NCBI RefSeq assembly: GCF_030409225.1
Contig: NZ_JAUFPK010000001.1
Coordinates: 2,285,566 to 2,349,565, forward strand
Reading direction: 5' to 3'
Source: Aquisalimonas lutea
GTDB lineage: Bacteria > Pseudomonadota > Gammaproteobacteria > Nitrococcales > Aquisalimonadaceae
Length of the DNA stretch: 64,000 bases
A program made the position numbers and the translations under genes. Below are positions 18,193 through 26,348 of this stretch, piece after piece. The notes below the pieces were generated by a model. It worked only from the letters and a program-made list of their open reading frames with translations. It did no database searches and had not been told where the DNA came from. The first letter of the stretch is position 1, and each line of letters begins with the position of its first letter.

Positions 18193-19507
18193 GGTCCACC
18201 TCCTCACGCCGCTGCTGTGCCCGCGCATTGCGGGAAAGACCGAGTCCGTAGCCGATGGCCGCCCATACCAGGGCGAGGGGTACCGCCACCAGCGAGATCC
18301 CCGTGATCCCGAGCCCCATCGCGGCCAGGCCGGCGTAGACCCAGCCGGCAATGGCATCGCCGCCGCGGTAGACCACGGTGTCGATGGCGTTCTTGCTCTT
18401 GTACTTCTGCATCCGCGGCACCACCGTGAACAGCATTTCGCGCCCCGGGCGGGCGATCGCGTAGTTCCCGGCCCGCCGGATCACCTGGAACGCGGCCAGC
18501 ACCAGTAGGCCCGGCAGCATCGCCAGCATCAGGAAGCCGGCCGCCACCAGCAGGGGCACCAGCGCCAGCGCCCGCCCCAGCCCCAGCCGCTGCACCAGCC
18601 GCGCCGTGACGAACAGCTGCAGGCCGACGGTCAGGGCGTTCGTGGTGAAGTCGATGGCGGCGAACACCGACGTGCGGTCGCCGCTGTCGGCGAAGGCCTG
18701 CTCCACGATATCGGCCTGGGTGAAGTACAGGAAGGTGGCCAGCGTGGTGTACAGCCAGATGAACGCGCAGATGCCCAGCAGGTAGCGCGACGTGGCGATG
18801 GCCTGAATCCCCTCGAGGACGGTCCCGCCCAGGGGTCCCTCTTCGCCCCGCGCCTGCCTGCCGCCGTCGGCCCGCCGGTAGGACCAGCGGTTGAGCAGCC
18901 CCATGCACGGCAGGGTCAGGGCGAGAATGCCGGCGGCCAGCGGCAGCAGCGTCTCCGGGGCGAGCTGCTGCGCCAGCACCCCGGTGAGGCCCGGGCCGAG
19001 AATGGCGCCCGCGCTGCCGCCGGCGGCGATGGCGCCGAACAGCCGCGCCGCCTGGGCGTCGTCGAAGAGATCGGCCATGAAGCTCCAGAATACCGAGACG
19101 ACGAACAGGTTGAACACCGACAGCCAGACGAAGAACGTGCGCGCGCCCCAGGCCATGGCCACGTCGCTGCGCAGCCACAGCCAGAAGCCGAGGATGCAGA
19201 GGATGAAGATGCCGTAGGCCGTGGGGATGAGCCGGGTGCGGCGGAAGCGCGTCGCCAGCGCGGCGAACAGCGGCGCCGCCACCAGCATGGCCACGAACGT
19301 GGCGGTGAACAGCCACTGCATGTTCTCGACGCCGCCGCGCACGCCCATCTCGTCGCGCACCGGGCGCAGGATGTAGTAGCTGCACAGCAGGAAGAAGTAG
19401 TACAGGAACCCGCCGACGAGCCCGGGCAGCTCGCCCTGCTGCACGCGGATGGCCCGGAAGAGCAGGGAGTCGTGGTTACCCGGGGCACTGCTGCTGGGAT
19501 CACCCAT
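18161..19507 (-). CDS. MFS carrier related to NTP/NDP (Tlc-type) translocases
   Basis: Integral membrane protein of 448 residues with about twelve hydrophobic segments. The opening FLYYFFLLCSYYILRPVRDEMG and the later YAIARPGREMLFTVV and KYKSKNAIDTVVYRGGDA match free-living bacterial relatives of the ATP/ADP translocase (AAA) family annotated as MFS. In free-living bacteria its substrate is not known, and energy parasitism as in Rickettsia is not implied. It overlaps the Tat aldo/keto reductase gene downstream, so they are probably cotranscribed. Confidence 0.8.
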   Translation of the reverse strand: MGDPSSSAPGNHDSLLFRAIRVQQGELPGLVGGFLYYFFLLCSYYILRPVRDEMGVRGGVENMQWLFTATFVAMLVAAPLFAALATRFRRTRLIPTAYGIFILCILGFWLWLRSDVAMAWGARTFFVWLSVFNLFVVSVFWSFMADLFDDAQAARLFGAIAAGGSAGAILGPGLTGVLAQQLAPETLLPLAAGILALTLPCMGLLNRWSYRRADGGRQARGEEGPLGGTVLEGIQAIATSRYLLGICAFIWLYTTLATFLYFTQADIVEQAFADSGDRTSVFAAIDFTTNALTVGLQLFVTARLVQRLGLGRALALVPLLVAAGFLMLAMLPGLLVLAAFQVIRRAGNYAIARPGREMLFTVVPRMQKYKSKNAIDTVVYRGGDAIAGWVYAGLAAMGLGITGISLVAVPLALVWAAIGYGLGLSRNARAQQRREEVDHEQAAYAHPP

Positions 19508-19590
19508 CGGTCGGCCTCCCGTTCGCGTGGGGCGCCCGGGGCGCGCGGCCTCCCTGTCGGCATGCCCGCGATACGCCTTGCCGTCAGGTT

Positions 19591-19787
19591 AAGGAAACGC
19601 TGAAAAACTCCCGCGTGCCTCTGCGCCCCACAACGCCGCTGTGGGGCGCCCTTCGGGGCCGAGCAGCGCGAGCTGCAGCCGGCGTTGCGTTGCCTGACTG
19701 TACCACCAGTACAGCGCTGCGCAACGCGCCTTGTCTGCGGCTGCGATGCTCGGCCGGAAGCGCGCGGGAATTGTTCAGCGTCTCCCT
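19591..19787. repeat. Inverted-repeat element, family A, full copy (MITE-like)
   Basis: Terminal repeats at 19591-19615 and 19763-19787 match at 21 of 25 positions in inverted orientation (AGGAAACGCTGAA... and its complement). The inside is a nest of further hairpins, for example the arms around CGCCCCACAACG and the GGCGTTGCG / CGCAACGCGCC pair. No transposase reading frame fits in 197 bp. A shortened second copy lies at 56243-56312. Together with the fragment below it fills the 469-nt gap 19508-19976. Confidence 0.7.
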
Positions 19788-19799
19788 AGAACCGCAAAC

Positions 19800-19976
19800 G
19801 GGTCTATTCTCGCCCGCAAGCGGCGGTGCAAAACACGCACGCACGCGGTAACCGCACGGTAGTCACAACGCCGGCTCAAGTCCACGTTCCCGGTACGCGG
19901 ATCATGAACCACCAAAGCTTGCGGCGAGAACTCGCGCCAGAGAATCTCCAGGCCAAGATTAGCGAGTTGTAGGGGG
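19800..19976 (-). other. Unassigned coding-like fragment downstream of the LysR gene
   Basis: On the minus strand this stretch reads without stops as DPLQLANLGLEILWREFSPQ, then ALVVHDPRTGNVDLSRRCDY and onward to the repeat. It has no start codon of its own. It resembles the tail of a larger protein more than random sequence, but I cannot name the family. It may be a relic left at the island boundary. Confidence 0.25.
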
Positions 19977-20963
19977 TCAGTTTTCTTCGCCGAGGGTATT
20001 AAGCCGTGAAAGATATGCGGGGGTAAATTTCTCGTAGTCGTCGAAAGAAGATTTGATGAACTTACGTAGCCAAACATTTGCTTCATCGTGGTGGTAACGG
20101 GGATGCCAGTATTGCCGAATAGGGATCGGCGGAAGCTCGATTGGAGGATGAATCATTCTTATTACGTTATTTTTCTGGAAAACCCTGCCTAATTCGAACG
20201 GTACCGTTGCCACCATATTAGGGTTTTGCTCTAGGATATGAGGTACAGTGAGAAAATGAGGAGTCACTAAGTAGATGTCACGCTGTATGCCGTTATCCTC
20301 GTATACACGGTCGTAAGGGTCAGTTTTACCAGAAAGCGTTACGACGATGTGTTGCATTTGGCAAAACTTTTCCAAAGATATACGGTCGCCTATTTCCGTA
20401 TTTTGCGCGCTCACGATTGTTACGAATGGATGTAAGAACAGTTTTTGCTGATATAGGCCTTCAGGAACTGAGTGTAGTGATCCCAGAGCAAGATCCGCCT
20501 CACCGGACTCGAGAATCCATGCAACCTGCTCTGTAGGAGGTTGAATCGTACGTACGGAGCAGTTGGGTGCTGATTGCCTCAGGTGATCGATAATCTTCGG
20601 GAGGAAGACCAGTTCCCCCATGTCAGTCATGCTCAGCCTGAATCGCCGCTTGGCCTTGGCGGCATCGAAAGCTGCCTGTGATACGACATCATCCCGAATC
20701 AGCGCCACGACCTGGAGAACCGTAGCCGACAGATGCTCCGCTTTAGGTGTCGGCTTCATGGCGTCGCCAACCTTCACGAACAGGGGGTCGTTGAAATACT
20801 CGCGCAATCTCCTCAGTGCATGACTCATGGCGCTTTGTGTCAGCCCGAGCTGAGCAGCAGCACGAGTCACGCTACGCTCACGGATCAACGCATCGAAGGC
20901 GAGGAGGAGGTTCAGGTCTAGCTTCGTGTCATGAATCATGTGCATGCTGGAAATTAACTCCAT
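19977..20963 (-). CDS. LysR family regulator (NodD/NahR-like)
   Basis: Transcription factor, 328 residues. The winged helix-turn-helix is near residues 16-75 (LLLAFDALIRERSVTRAAAQ then [20 protein letters not shown]), followed by a periplasmic-binding-type effector domain. The sequence [26 protein letters not shown] resembles the NodD/NahR/LinR group that senses aromatic inducers. Base composition is clearly more AT-rich than the flanking genome. It is divergent from the ABC binding-protein gene across a 158-nt AT-rich gap, the usual arrangement for a LysR controlling the neighbour. The start could also be an internal ATG at residue 7 or 9. Confidence 0.9.
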   Translation of the reverse strand: MELISSMHMIHDTKLDLNLLLAFDALIRERSVTRAAAQLGLTQSAMSHALRRLREYFNDPLFVKVGDAMKPTPKAEHLSATVLQVVALIRDDVVSQAAFDAAKAKRRFRLSMTDMGELVFLPKIIDHLRQSAPNCSVRTIQPPTEQVAWILESGEADLALGSLHSVPEGLYQQKLFLHPFVTIVSAQNTEIGDRISLEKFCQMQHIVVTLSGKTDPYDRVYEDNGIQRDIYLVTPHFLTVPHILEQNPNMVATVPFELGRVFQKNNVIRMIHPPIELPPIPIRQYWHPRYHHDEANVWLRKFIKSSFDDYEKFTPAYLSRLNTLGEEN

Positions 20964-21060
20964 GAAGTAGACGGATGTTGCTGGTGTACGCCATGCTGCT
21001 CAAACGGTCAACAGCTCGCGTCCCGGGCTAGTGACTGTTGTCCGGGTGAGAGGATCCGGG

Positions 21061-21110
21061 TTTAGATAAAATTCTAATTTATTGATAATAATTAAAATTT
21101 TGAATTTAGG
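21061..21110 (+). promoter_or_regulatory. AT-rich divergent control region of the island
   Basis: Extremely AT-rich stretch between the LysR gene and the binding-protein gene, containing AAATTC...GAATTT arms and TAATT...AATTA arms that could form LysR (T-N11-A type) sites. AGGAGG follows at about 21109, a strong ribosome binding site for the binding-protein gene. The exact operator is not resolved. Confidence 0.4.
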
Positions 21111-21121
21111 AGGAGGGCGTC

Positions 21122-22282
21122 ATGAAAAAATATAACGGACTAAAAGTCTTTCCTTTTATTGTCAGTTTGCTGGCTGCATCTACCTCGATCCAAGCGGCCG
21201 AGGAAAGTGGGGAGCCCATTCGGATTGGTGCGGTGCTGGCGGTGACTGGACCCGCATCATTTCTTGGCGATCCTGCGTTAAAGACGTTGCAGATGGCTGT
21301 CGAGCGCTGGAATGAGGAAGGAGGTATCGAAGGCCGTCCAGTGGAATTGACGCACTATGATAGTGGTGGTTCTGCATCCGATGCGCGGACATACGCGAAC
21401 CGTCTGCTATCGAGGGATCAGGTGGATGTCATTATCGGTGGCAGCACGACAGGAACGTCGATGGCCATACTGCCCCAGGTCGAACGTTTCCAGGTGCCCT
21501 TCATTGCCCTTGGGAGTGGTGTCGGCATCATCGAGCCGGTAAGAAAATGGACCTTCAAGGTGCCCCACACTGACCGGATGGTGGCGGAACGTGTTCTCCG
21601 GCATATGCAGGCTAATGGAGCGGAGCGCATTGCCCTTATGTCGGCAACAAGCGGTTTTGGTCAATCCGGGCGTGATGAAATGCGACTCAAAGCCGAAGAG
21701 TTGGGCATGGATATCGTCATTGAAGAAACATTTGCTGATGACGATTCAGATGTGACGGCACAGCTGACCCGGATTCGTAGTCAGGATGATGTGGATGCCC
21801 TAATGATCTTTGGGGCTGGAAGAGGGCCTGCCATTGTCGCGCGAAATGCTGATCAGATTGGACTAAACCTTCCCATCTACCAATCGCATGGAGCGGCGAG
21901 TGAGGAATTCATTCGCCTCGCGGGTGATGCTGCGGAGGAGGTATACGTTGCATCTGCGGCGATTCTAGTAGCCGATCAACTGGCAGACGATGATCCGCAG
22001 AAAGACGTCTTGACGGAGTTCGAGAGACTTTATCGTGAACGCTGGGATGAGTCGGCATCCGCGTTCGGTGGTAACGCATGGGATGCCACTATGTTGCTAG
22101 AAGAAGCCGTTCAAGAAGCGGGAACACAAAGTGATTCTCTCAGAGATGCAATTGAGAGAATAAGCGGTCTGGTGGCTACGAATGGTACATTTAATATGTC
22201 ACCCGAAGATCATAACGGTATCTCCTTCGATTCCCTGAAAATTCTTCAAGTCAGAGAGCAATCGTTTCAGCTAGTCGAGTAG
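21122..22282 (+). CDS. Branched-chain-type ABC transporter substrate-binding protein
   Basis: Periplasmic binding protein (Peripla_BP_6/LivK fold), 386 residues. Signal peptide at about residues 1-25 (basic MKK start, hydrophobic core, cleavage near SIQAA). The mature part begins with PIRIGAVLAVTGPASFLGDP and includes DVIIGGSTTGTSMAILPQ. It ends in the family's MSPEDHNGI segment and a final beta strand. Such proteins in catabolic islands often bind aromatic acids rather than amino acids; the ligand here is unknown. The gene is AT-rich whereas the permease and ATPase genes after it are GC-rich. It also sits just before a relic of another LivK tail, which suggests replacement of the original binding-protein gene. 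Confidence 0.9.
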   Translation: MKKYNGLKVFPFIVSLLAASTSIQAAEESGEPIRIGAVLAVTGPASFLGDPALKTLQMAVERWNEEGGIEGRPVELTHYDSGGSASDARTYANRLLSRDQVDVIIGGSTTGTSMAILPQVERFQVPFIALGSGVGIIEPVRKWTFKVPHTDRMVAERVLRHMQANGAERIALMSATSGFGQSGRDEMRLKAEELGMDIVIEETFADDDSDVTAQLTRIRSQDDVDALMIFGAGRGPAIVARNADQIGLNLPIYQSHGAASEEFIRLAGDAAEEVYVASAAILVADQLADDDPQKDVLTEFERLYRERWDESASAFGGNAWDATMLLEEAVQEAGTQSDSLRDAIERISGLVATNGTFNMSPEDHNGISFDSLKILQVREQSFQLVE

Positions 22283-22290
22283 CACTCATT

Positions 22291-22374
22291 ACGAATCGGC
22301 TGCATCCCGGTGATCGACACCAGCTCCGCATGGTGGAGATTCAGGACGGAACGTGGGCGCTGATTGAGCAATGA
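22291..22374 (+). pseudogene. C-terminal relic of an older LivK-type binding protein
   Basis: In a frame different from the intact binding-protein gene, this stretch reads TNRLHPGDRHQLRMVEIQDG then TWALIEQ and a stop. It aligns with the family's terminal pattern (SPEDHNG...VMVxxxDGxWxLxE) and with the last residues of the intact neighbour. It is GC-rich like livH and livM. I read it as the remaining tail of the operon's original binding-protein gene. Confidence 0.5.
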
Positions 22375-22440
22375 AGTCGGCGGCTTCGATCCCTGGATGG
22401 GGAGGGGCAGCCTGTCACCGTTATCAGGGGAACGCAGAGC

Positions 22441-23313
22441 ATGGGTGAGTTTCTCCAGTATCTGGTCACCGGGATCACCATCGGATCCACGTTCGCGCTG
22501 GTGGCGCTAGGCTTCTGCCTGGTCTACAACGCCAGCGGCATCATCAACTTCGCCCAAGGGGATTTCGTGATGGTGGGCGGCATGTCGGCCGTGTTCATCA
22601 TGGCCTCTGGGGTGCCCATGGGGCTGGCGCTGTTTCTCGCGGTTGTGGTTGGCGGGCTCGCGGGCGTGCTCCTGTACAAGGGCGGGATCCAGCCGGCCAC
22701 GAACGCCGAGCCCATCCAGCTGATCATCATCACCGTCGGTGCGGCGCTGTTTCTGCGCGGGGTGGCTCAGGTCGTGTGGGGGACAGGCTACTTCTCCCTG
22801 CCGACGTTCACGGGGGATGAGCCGATCCGGTTCCTGGGGGTTGTCATGGTCCCGCAAAGCTTCTGGGTTATCGGCGTGACGGTGGCCATCGTGGCCGCGC
22901 TCGGGTTGTTCTTCACCCGTACGAGGCTCGGCAAGGCGGTGCTGGCGACCTCGTACAACCGGGATGCAGCGACGCTCATGGGGATTGATACCAGCATGGT
23001 GCTGCTGCTGAGCTTCGGGCTGGCGGGTGCGCTGGGCGCCGTGGCGGGGGTGATCGTGGCGCCTATCACGTTCGCCCATTACGAGATGGGCATCATGTTC
23101 GGTCTCAAGGGCTTTGTCGCCGCCGTGCTCGGCGGCTTGGGCAGCTTTGTTGGTGCTGTGGCCGGGGCCCTGATTCTCGGCATCACCGAGGCGATGATGG
23201 CGGGCTACATCTCCTCGGACTACAAGGATGCCGTGGCGTTCGTGCTGATCCTGTTGATCCTGTTCTTCATGCCCAGCGGCCTGTTTGGCCGGCGGGGCGT
23301 GGAGCGTGTCTAG
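22441..23313 (+). CDS. livH: ABC transporter permease, LivH family
   Basis: Inner-membrane permease of 290 residues with about eight hydrophobic segments. Family marks: TGITIGSTFALVALGFCLVY, NASGIINFAQGDFVMVGGM at the N-terminus, and GLKGFVAAVLGGLGSFVGAV with the EAA-like loop in the second half. Forms the channel with LivM. Base composition is host-like. The gene name indicates the family; the substrate follows from the binding protein and is unknown. Confidence 0.93.
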   Translation: MGEFLQYLVTGITIGSTFALVALGFCLVYNASGIINFAQGDFVMVGGMSAVFIMASGVPMGLALFLAVVVGGLAGVLLYKGGIQPATNAEPIQLIIITVGAALFLRGVAQVVWGTGYFSLPTFTGDEPIRFLGVVMVPQSFWVIGVTVAIVAALGLFFTRTRLGKAVLATSYNRDAATLMGIDTSMVLLLSFGLAGALGAVAGVIVAPITFAHYEMGIMFGLKGFVAAVLGGLGSFVGAVAGALILGITEAMMAGYISSDYKDAVAFVLILLILFFMPSGLFGRRGVERV

Positions 23314-23331
23314 ATTGCCCGGGAGTGGCCG

Positions 23332-24360
23332 TTGATGAGCGCTAATACCATGGAGACATCCACAAGTACGGCCGCCGCGACGGCAATTGTCGCGGGTGGG
23401 GAGAGAACGAGCTGGAAGGACGTGGTGTTCTCGCCCCGCTACGGGGGACTGGCCGCATTGTTGCTGGTTGTGCTTGCAACCCCGTTGTTCATCGACGGGG
23501 TGTACCAGTTCGATATGGCCATCCTGGTGATGATCAACGCCGCTGTCGTCATCGCGCTGAACCTGCTGGTGGGCTATGCCGGCCAAGTGAGCCTCGGGCA
23601 CGCGGCGTTTTTCGGTCTCGGGGGCTATGCTACCGCGATTTTGACCACGCGCTACGAGTGGCCGTCCCTGCTGGCGCTCGGCGCAGGCGTCGTGCTGGTG
23701 GTTGCCATCGCCGCAGTCATCGCGCGGCCCATCCTGCGCCTGAAGGGCTACTACTTGGCCATGGCCACCTTGGGGCTGGGCATGATCATCTACCTGATCA
23801 TCACCCAGGAGTCGTGGCTGACCGGGGGGCCGGACGGCACGAGTGTCGCCCCTCTGGAGGTGTATGGGTACGCGGTCTACGACGAGATCGTCTGGTACTG
23901 GCTCCTGGCCGCGTTGGTGGTGGTCATGTACTGGCTGGCGCTGAACATCATCGACTCTCCTGTGGGGCGTGCCCTGCGGGCGCTGCACGGTTCTGAAATC
24001 GCGGCGGACAACTCCGGGATCGACGTCAACCACTACAAGACCGTGGTCTTCGTGCTCTCCGCCGGCGTGGCCGCGCTGATGGGCGGGCTGTACGCCTTCT
24101 ACTCCGGGTTCATCGCCCCGAGTACCGCCGGGTTCATGCACTCCATCGAACTGGTGGTCATGGTCGTGCTCGGCGGCATGGCGTCGCTGGTGGGCTCGGT
24201 GGTCGGGGCGGTATTGATGACGCTGCTGCCGCAGTACCTAGTGGTGCTCTCCGAGTACGAGTGGCTGGTGTACGGCCTGGTCCTGATGTTGGTGATGATC
24301 TTCATGCCCCGGGGGCTGGTGCCCACGCTGCACGGACTGATCCGGAGGGTAACGGGATGA
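23332..24360 (+). CDS. livM: ABC transporter permease, LivM family
   Basis: Second permease subunit, 342 residues, with an extended hydrophilic N-terminus of about 30 residues before the first membrane helix. LLVGYAGQVSLGHAAFFGLG is the family signature near residue 80, and EIAADNSGIDVNHYKTVVFV is the cytoplasmic loop expected to contact the ATPase. Its stop overlaps the start of livG (ATGA), so the two are translationally coupled. Confidence 0.93.
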   Translation: MMSANTMETSTSTAAATAIVAGGERTSWKDVVFSPRYGGLAALLLVVLATPLFIDGVYQFDMAILVMINAAVVIALNLLVGYAGQVSLGHAAFFGLGGYATAILTTRYEWPSLLALGAGVVLVVAIAAVIARPILRLKGYYLAMATLGLGMIIYLIITQESWLTGGPDGTSVAPLEVYGYAVYDEIVWYWLLAALVVVMYWLALNIIDSPVGRALRALHGSEIAADNSGIDVNHYKTVVFVLSAGVAALMGGLYAFYSGFIAPSTAGFMHSIELVVMVVLGGMASLVGSVVGAVLMTLLPQYLVVLSEYEWLVYGLVLMLVMIFMPRGLVPTLHGLIRRVTG

Positions 24361-25118
24361 GCATGCTGCGAATCGAGTCCCTGACCAAACAGTTTGGGGG
24401 GCTGCGGGCCATCGAGGATCTCTCGTTCGATGTCCGGGAAGGGGAGGTGCACTCGGTGATCGGACCCAACGGTGCGGGCAAGACGACACTGTTCAACCTC
24501 ATCACCGGTGTCTATCAACCGACCTCCGGGCGTGTGCTCCTCGACGGGCAGGATCTGTCCGGCAAGGCGGTACACCAGCGCTCGGCTCTGGGTATGAGCC
24601 GGACCTTCCAGAACTTGCAGCTGTGCCTGAACATGACCGCCCGAGAGAACGTCATGCTCGGGGGGCACCTGGGGCTACCCGGGAGCCTTTTCTCGTCGCT
24701 GCTGCGGCTGCCTCATCTCACCCGGGCGGATCGCCGGTGTCGGGCGCGCGCGGCGGAGCTCATGGACTATGTCGGCCTTGGCGACTACGTCGACCGCGAT
24801 ACGACGGCAATGCCGTACGGGGCGCTGAAGCGCCTGGAAATAGCCCGCGCCTTGGCGGCAAACCCGAAGCTGCTGCTGCTCGACGAGCCCGCCGCCGGGC
24901 TCAACGCGAACGAAACCGCCGCCATTGAGCATCTGATCCGCGGCCTTTGTCAGGAAGGCGTCACGGTGATTCTGGTCGAGCACGACATGAAACTGGTCAT
25001 GAACATCTCCGCCCATATCGTGGCTCTCAACTACGGGCAGAAGCTCGCCGAAGGTACGGCGCAGGAGATCCGTAATCACCCCGAGGTCATCGCTGCCTAT
25101 CTGGGTGCGGCCGCCTGA
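24357..25118 (+). CDS. livG: ABC transporter ATP-binding protein, LivG family
   Basis: Nucleotide-binding subunit, 253 residues, start at the ATGA overlap with livM. Walker A GPNGAGKTTLFNLITG. The signature motif is diverged: AMPYGALKRLEIARAL stands where LSGGQQR-like sequence is usual, as is common in LivG. Walker B KLLLLDEPAAGLN, switch His in LVEHDMKLVM. LivG-type C-terminal end (NHPEVIAAYLG) present. Confidence 0.94.
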   Translation: MSMLRIESLTKQFGGLRAIEDLSFDVREGEVHSVIGPNGAGKTTLFNLITGVYQPTSGRVLLDGQDLSGKAVHQRSALGMSRTFQNLQLCLNMTARENVMLGGHLGLPGSLFSSLLRLPHLTRADRRCRARAAELMDYVGLGDYVDRDTTAMPYGALKRLEIARALAANPKLLLLDEPAAGLNANETAAIEHLIRGLCQEGVTVILVEHDMKLVMNISAHIVALNYGQKLAEGTAQEIRNHPEVIAAYLGAAA

Positions 25119-25136
25119 AGCGTAACGAACAGGGTC

Positions 25137-25931
25137 ATGACGACGATGAGTGCGAGCGCAGTGGTGATTGGCACAGAGACGTCCCGGGACAGCGAGCGGG
25201 CGAACGAGGTGGTTGCGGCTGATCCGGTGCTGGAGATCGCCGGAATCAGCACCTTCTACGGCCCGGTGCAGGCGCTCGACAATATCAGCCTGCGGGTGCC
25301 GGAAGGGCACCTGGTGGCCCTGGTGGGGGCGAACGGCGCAGGCAAGAGCACCTTGCTGCGGACTATCTCCGGGCTGGAAAGCCCGCGCAGTGGGTCGATC
25401 CGGTACTGCGGCGAGGACATCACCCAGCGGCCGCCCGTCCGGCGGGTGCAGGCCGGAATTGCACAGGTCCCGGAAGGGCGACAGGTGTTCGGTCCGCTCT
25501 CGGTGGAGGACAACCTGATGCTGGGCGCCTACACCCGCTCGCGCCGGGAACCCCTGGGCGCGGATCTGGAGAGCGTCTACACGATGTTCCCGATCCTCAA
25601 GGAGAAGCGAAAGCTGCCGGCCGGGACGCTCTCCGGGGGGCAGCAACAGATGCTGGTGATCGGTCGGGCGCTGATGGCAAAGCCGCGGTTGCTGCTGCTC
25701 GATGAGCCCAGCATGGGCCTGGCCCCGCTGCTCGTCGAGGAGATTTTCGCCACTATCAACCAACTGCGCGAGGACGGCATCACCGTCTTCCTGGTCGAGC
25801 AGAACGCCTCCCTGGCGCTAGGTGCGGCGGATTACGGCTATGTGCTCGAGACCGGGCACGTGGTCATGGAGGGCCACGGTCAGGCCCTGCTCAATGACGA
25901 GAACGTCCAGAGTGCGTACCTCGGCATCTGA
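25137..25931 (+). CDS. livF: ABC transporter ATP-binding protein, LivF family
   Basis: Second nucleotide-binding subunit, 264 residues. Walker A GANGAGKSTLLRTISG, signature LSGGQQQMLVIGRALM, Walker B RLLLLDEPSMGLAP, switch region FLVEQNASLAL. The first 27 residues before PVLEIAGIST are not conserved, so a later start is possible though no better ribosome binding site was seen. It ends the importer block; the ferredoxin gene follows after about 50 nt with a change to AT-richer sequence. Confidence 0.94.
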   Translation: MTTMSASAVVIGTETSRDSERANEVVAADPVLEIAGISTFYGPVQALDNISLRVPEGHLVALVGANGAGKSTLLRTISGLESPRSGSIRYCGEDITQRPPVRRVQAGIAQVPEGRQVFGPLSVEDNLMLGAYTRSRREPLGADLESVYTMFPILKEKRKLPAGTLSGGQQQMLVIGRALMAKPRLLLLDEPSMGLAPLLVEEIFATINQLREDGITVFLVEQNASLALGAADYGYVLETGHVVMEGHGQALLNDENVQSAYLGI

Positions 25932-25982
25932 GCCACAGGGAAACGCCTCGAAGTGCATGCAGTGAGTAGGAGATCGACGCCA

Positions 25983-26309
25983 ATGTACGAAATCGTATTT
26001 CATCAAACCGACGGCAGCAGCCAGGCAGTGCAGCTCGAGCGCCCTCTGCCGATTATGCAGGCAGCAATTCGCAACGGGATTCCTGGAATCGTGGGCGAAT
26101 GTGGCGGGCAAGCTATGTGCGCCACTTGCCACGTTTACGTGCGCGAGGAGTACCTTCGTTCTCTTCCGGAAAAGAGTGAAGATGAGAAGGAAATGCTGGA
26201 GGCAACGGCTGCGGAATTCGATGAGCGCCGAAGCCGATTAGGCTGTCAGATCGTAGTCGGTGAGGATCTCGAAAGGATCGAAGTCGACGTACCTGAAACT
26301 CAGCTTTAA
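25983..26309 (+). CDS. Putidaredoxin-type [2Fe-2S] ferredoxin
   Basis: Electron carrier of 108 residues. Cluster ligands Cys40, Cys46, Cys49 and Cys88 follow C-X5-C-X2-C-X38-C, as in putidaredoxin and adrenodoxin-type ferredoxins (VGECGGQAMCATCHVYV and RLGCQIV). The ATG at 25983 follows TAGGAGAT; an upstream in-frame ATG at 25953 adds ten unconserved residues. Together with the next two genes it forms a class I P450 electron chain: NAD(P)H to reductase to ferredoxin to P450. Confidence 0.94.
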   Translation: MYEIVFHQTDGSSQAVQLERPLPIMQAAIRNGIPGIVGECGGQAMCATCHVYVREEYLRSLPEKSEDEKEMLEATAAEFDERRSRLGCQIVVGEDLERIEVDVPETQL

Positions 26310-26348
26310 TCGCGTGCCACTCCACTTGGTGCCGCGGGAGCAACATCC

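Noticed and set aside
18161-19507. NTP-translocase-like carrier as evidence of a parasitic lifestyle
   Set aside because: Many free-living proteobacteria carry such MFS relatives, and the rest of the window is typical of a metabolically versatile free-living bacterium.
20301-20306. GTATAC inside the LysR gene
   Set aside because: Within coding sequence, lacking flanking TTG/CAA symmetry and away from any start codon; probably chance.
22507-24141. 544-codon minus-strand frame over livH and livM
   Set aside because: Rich in His, Gln, Asp and Gly with no fold-like pattern, and antisense to two well-recognised permease genes.
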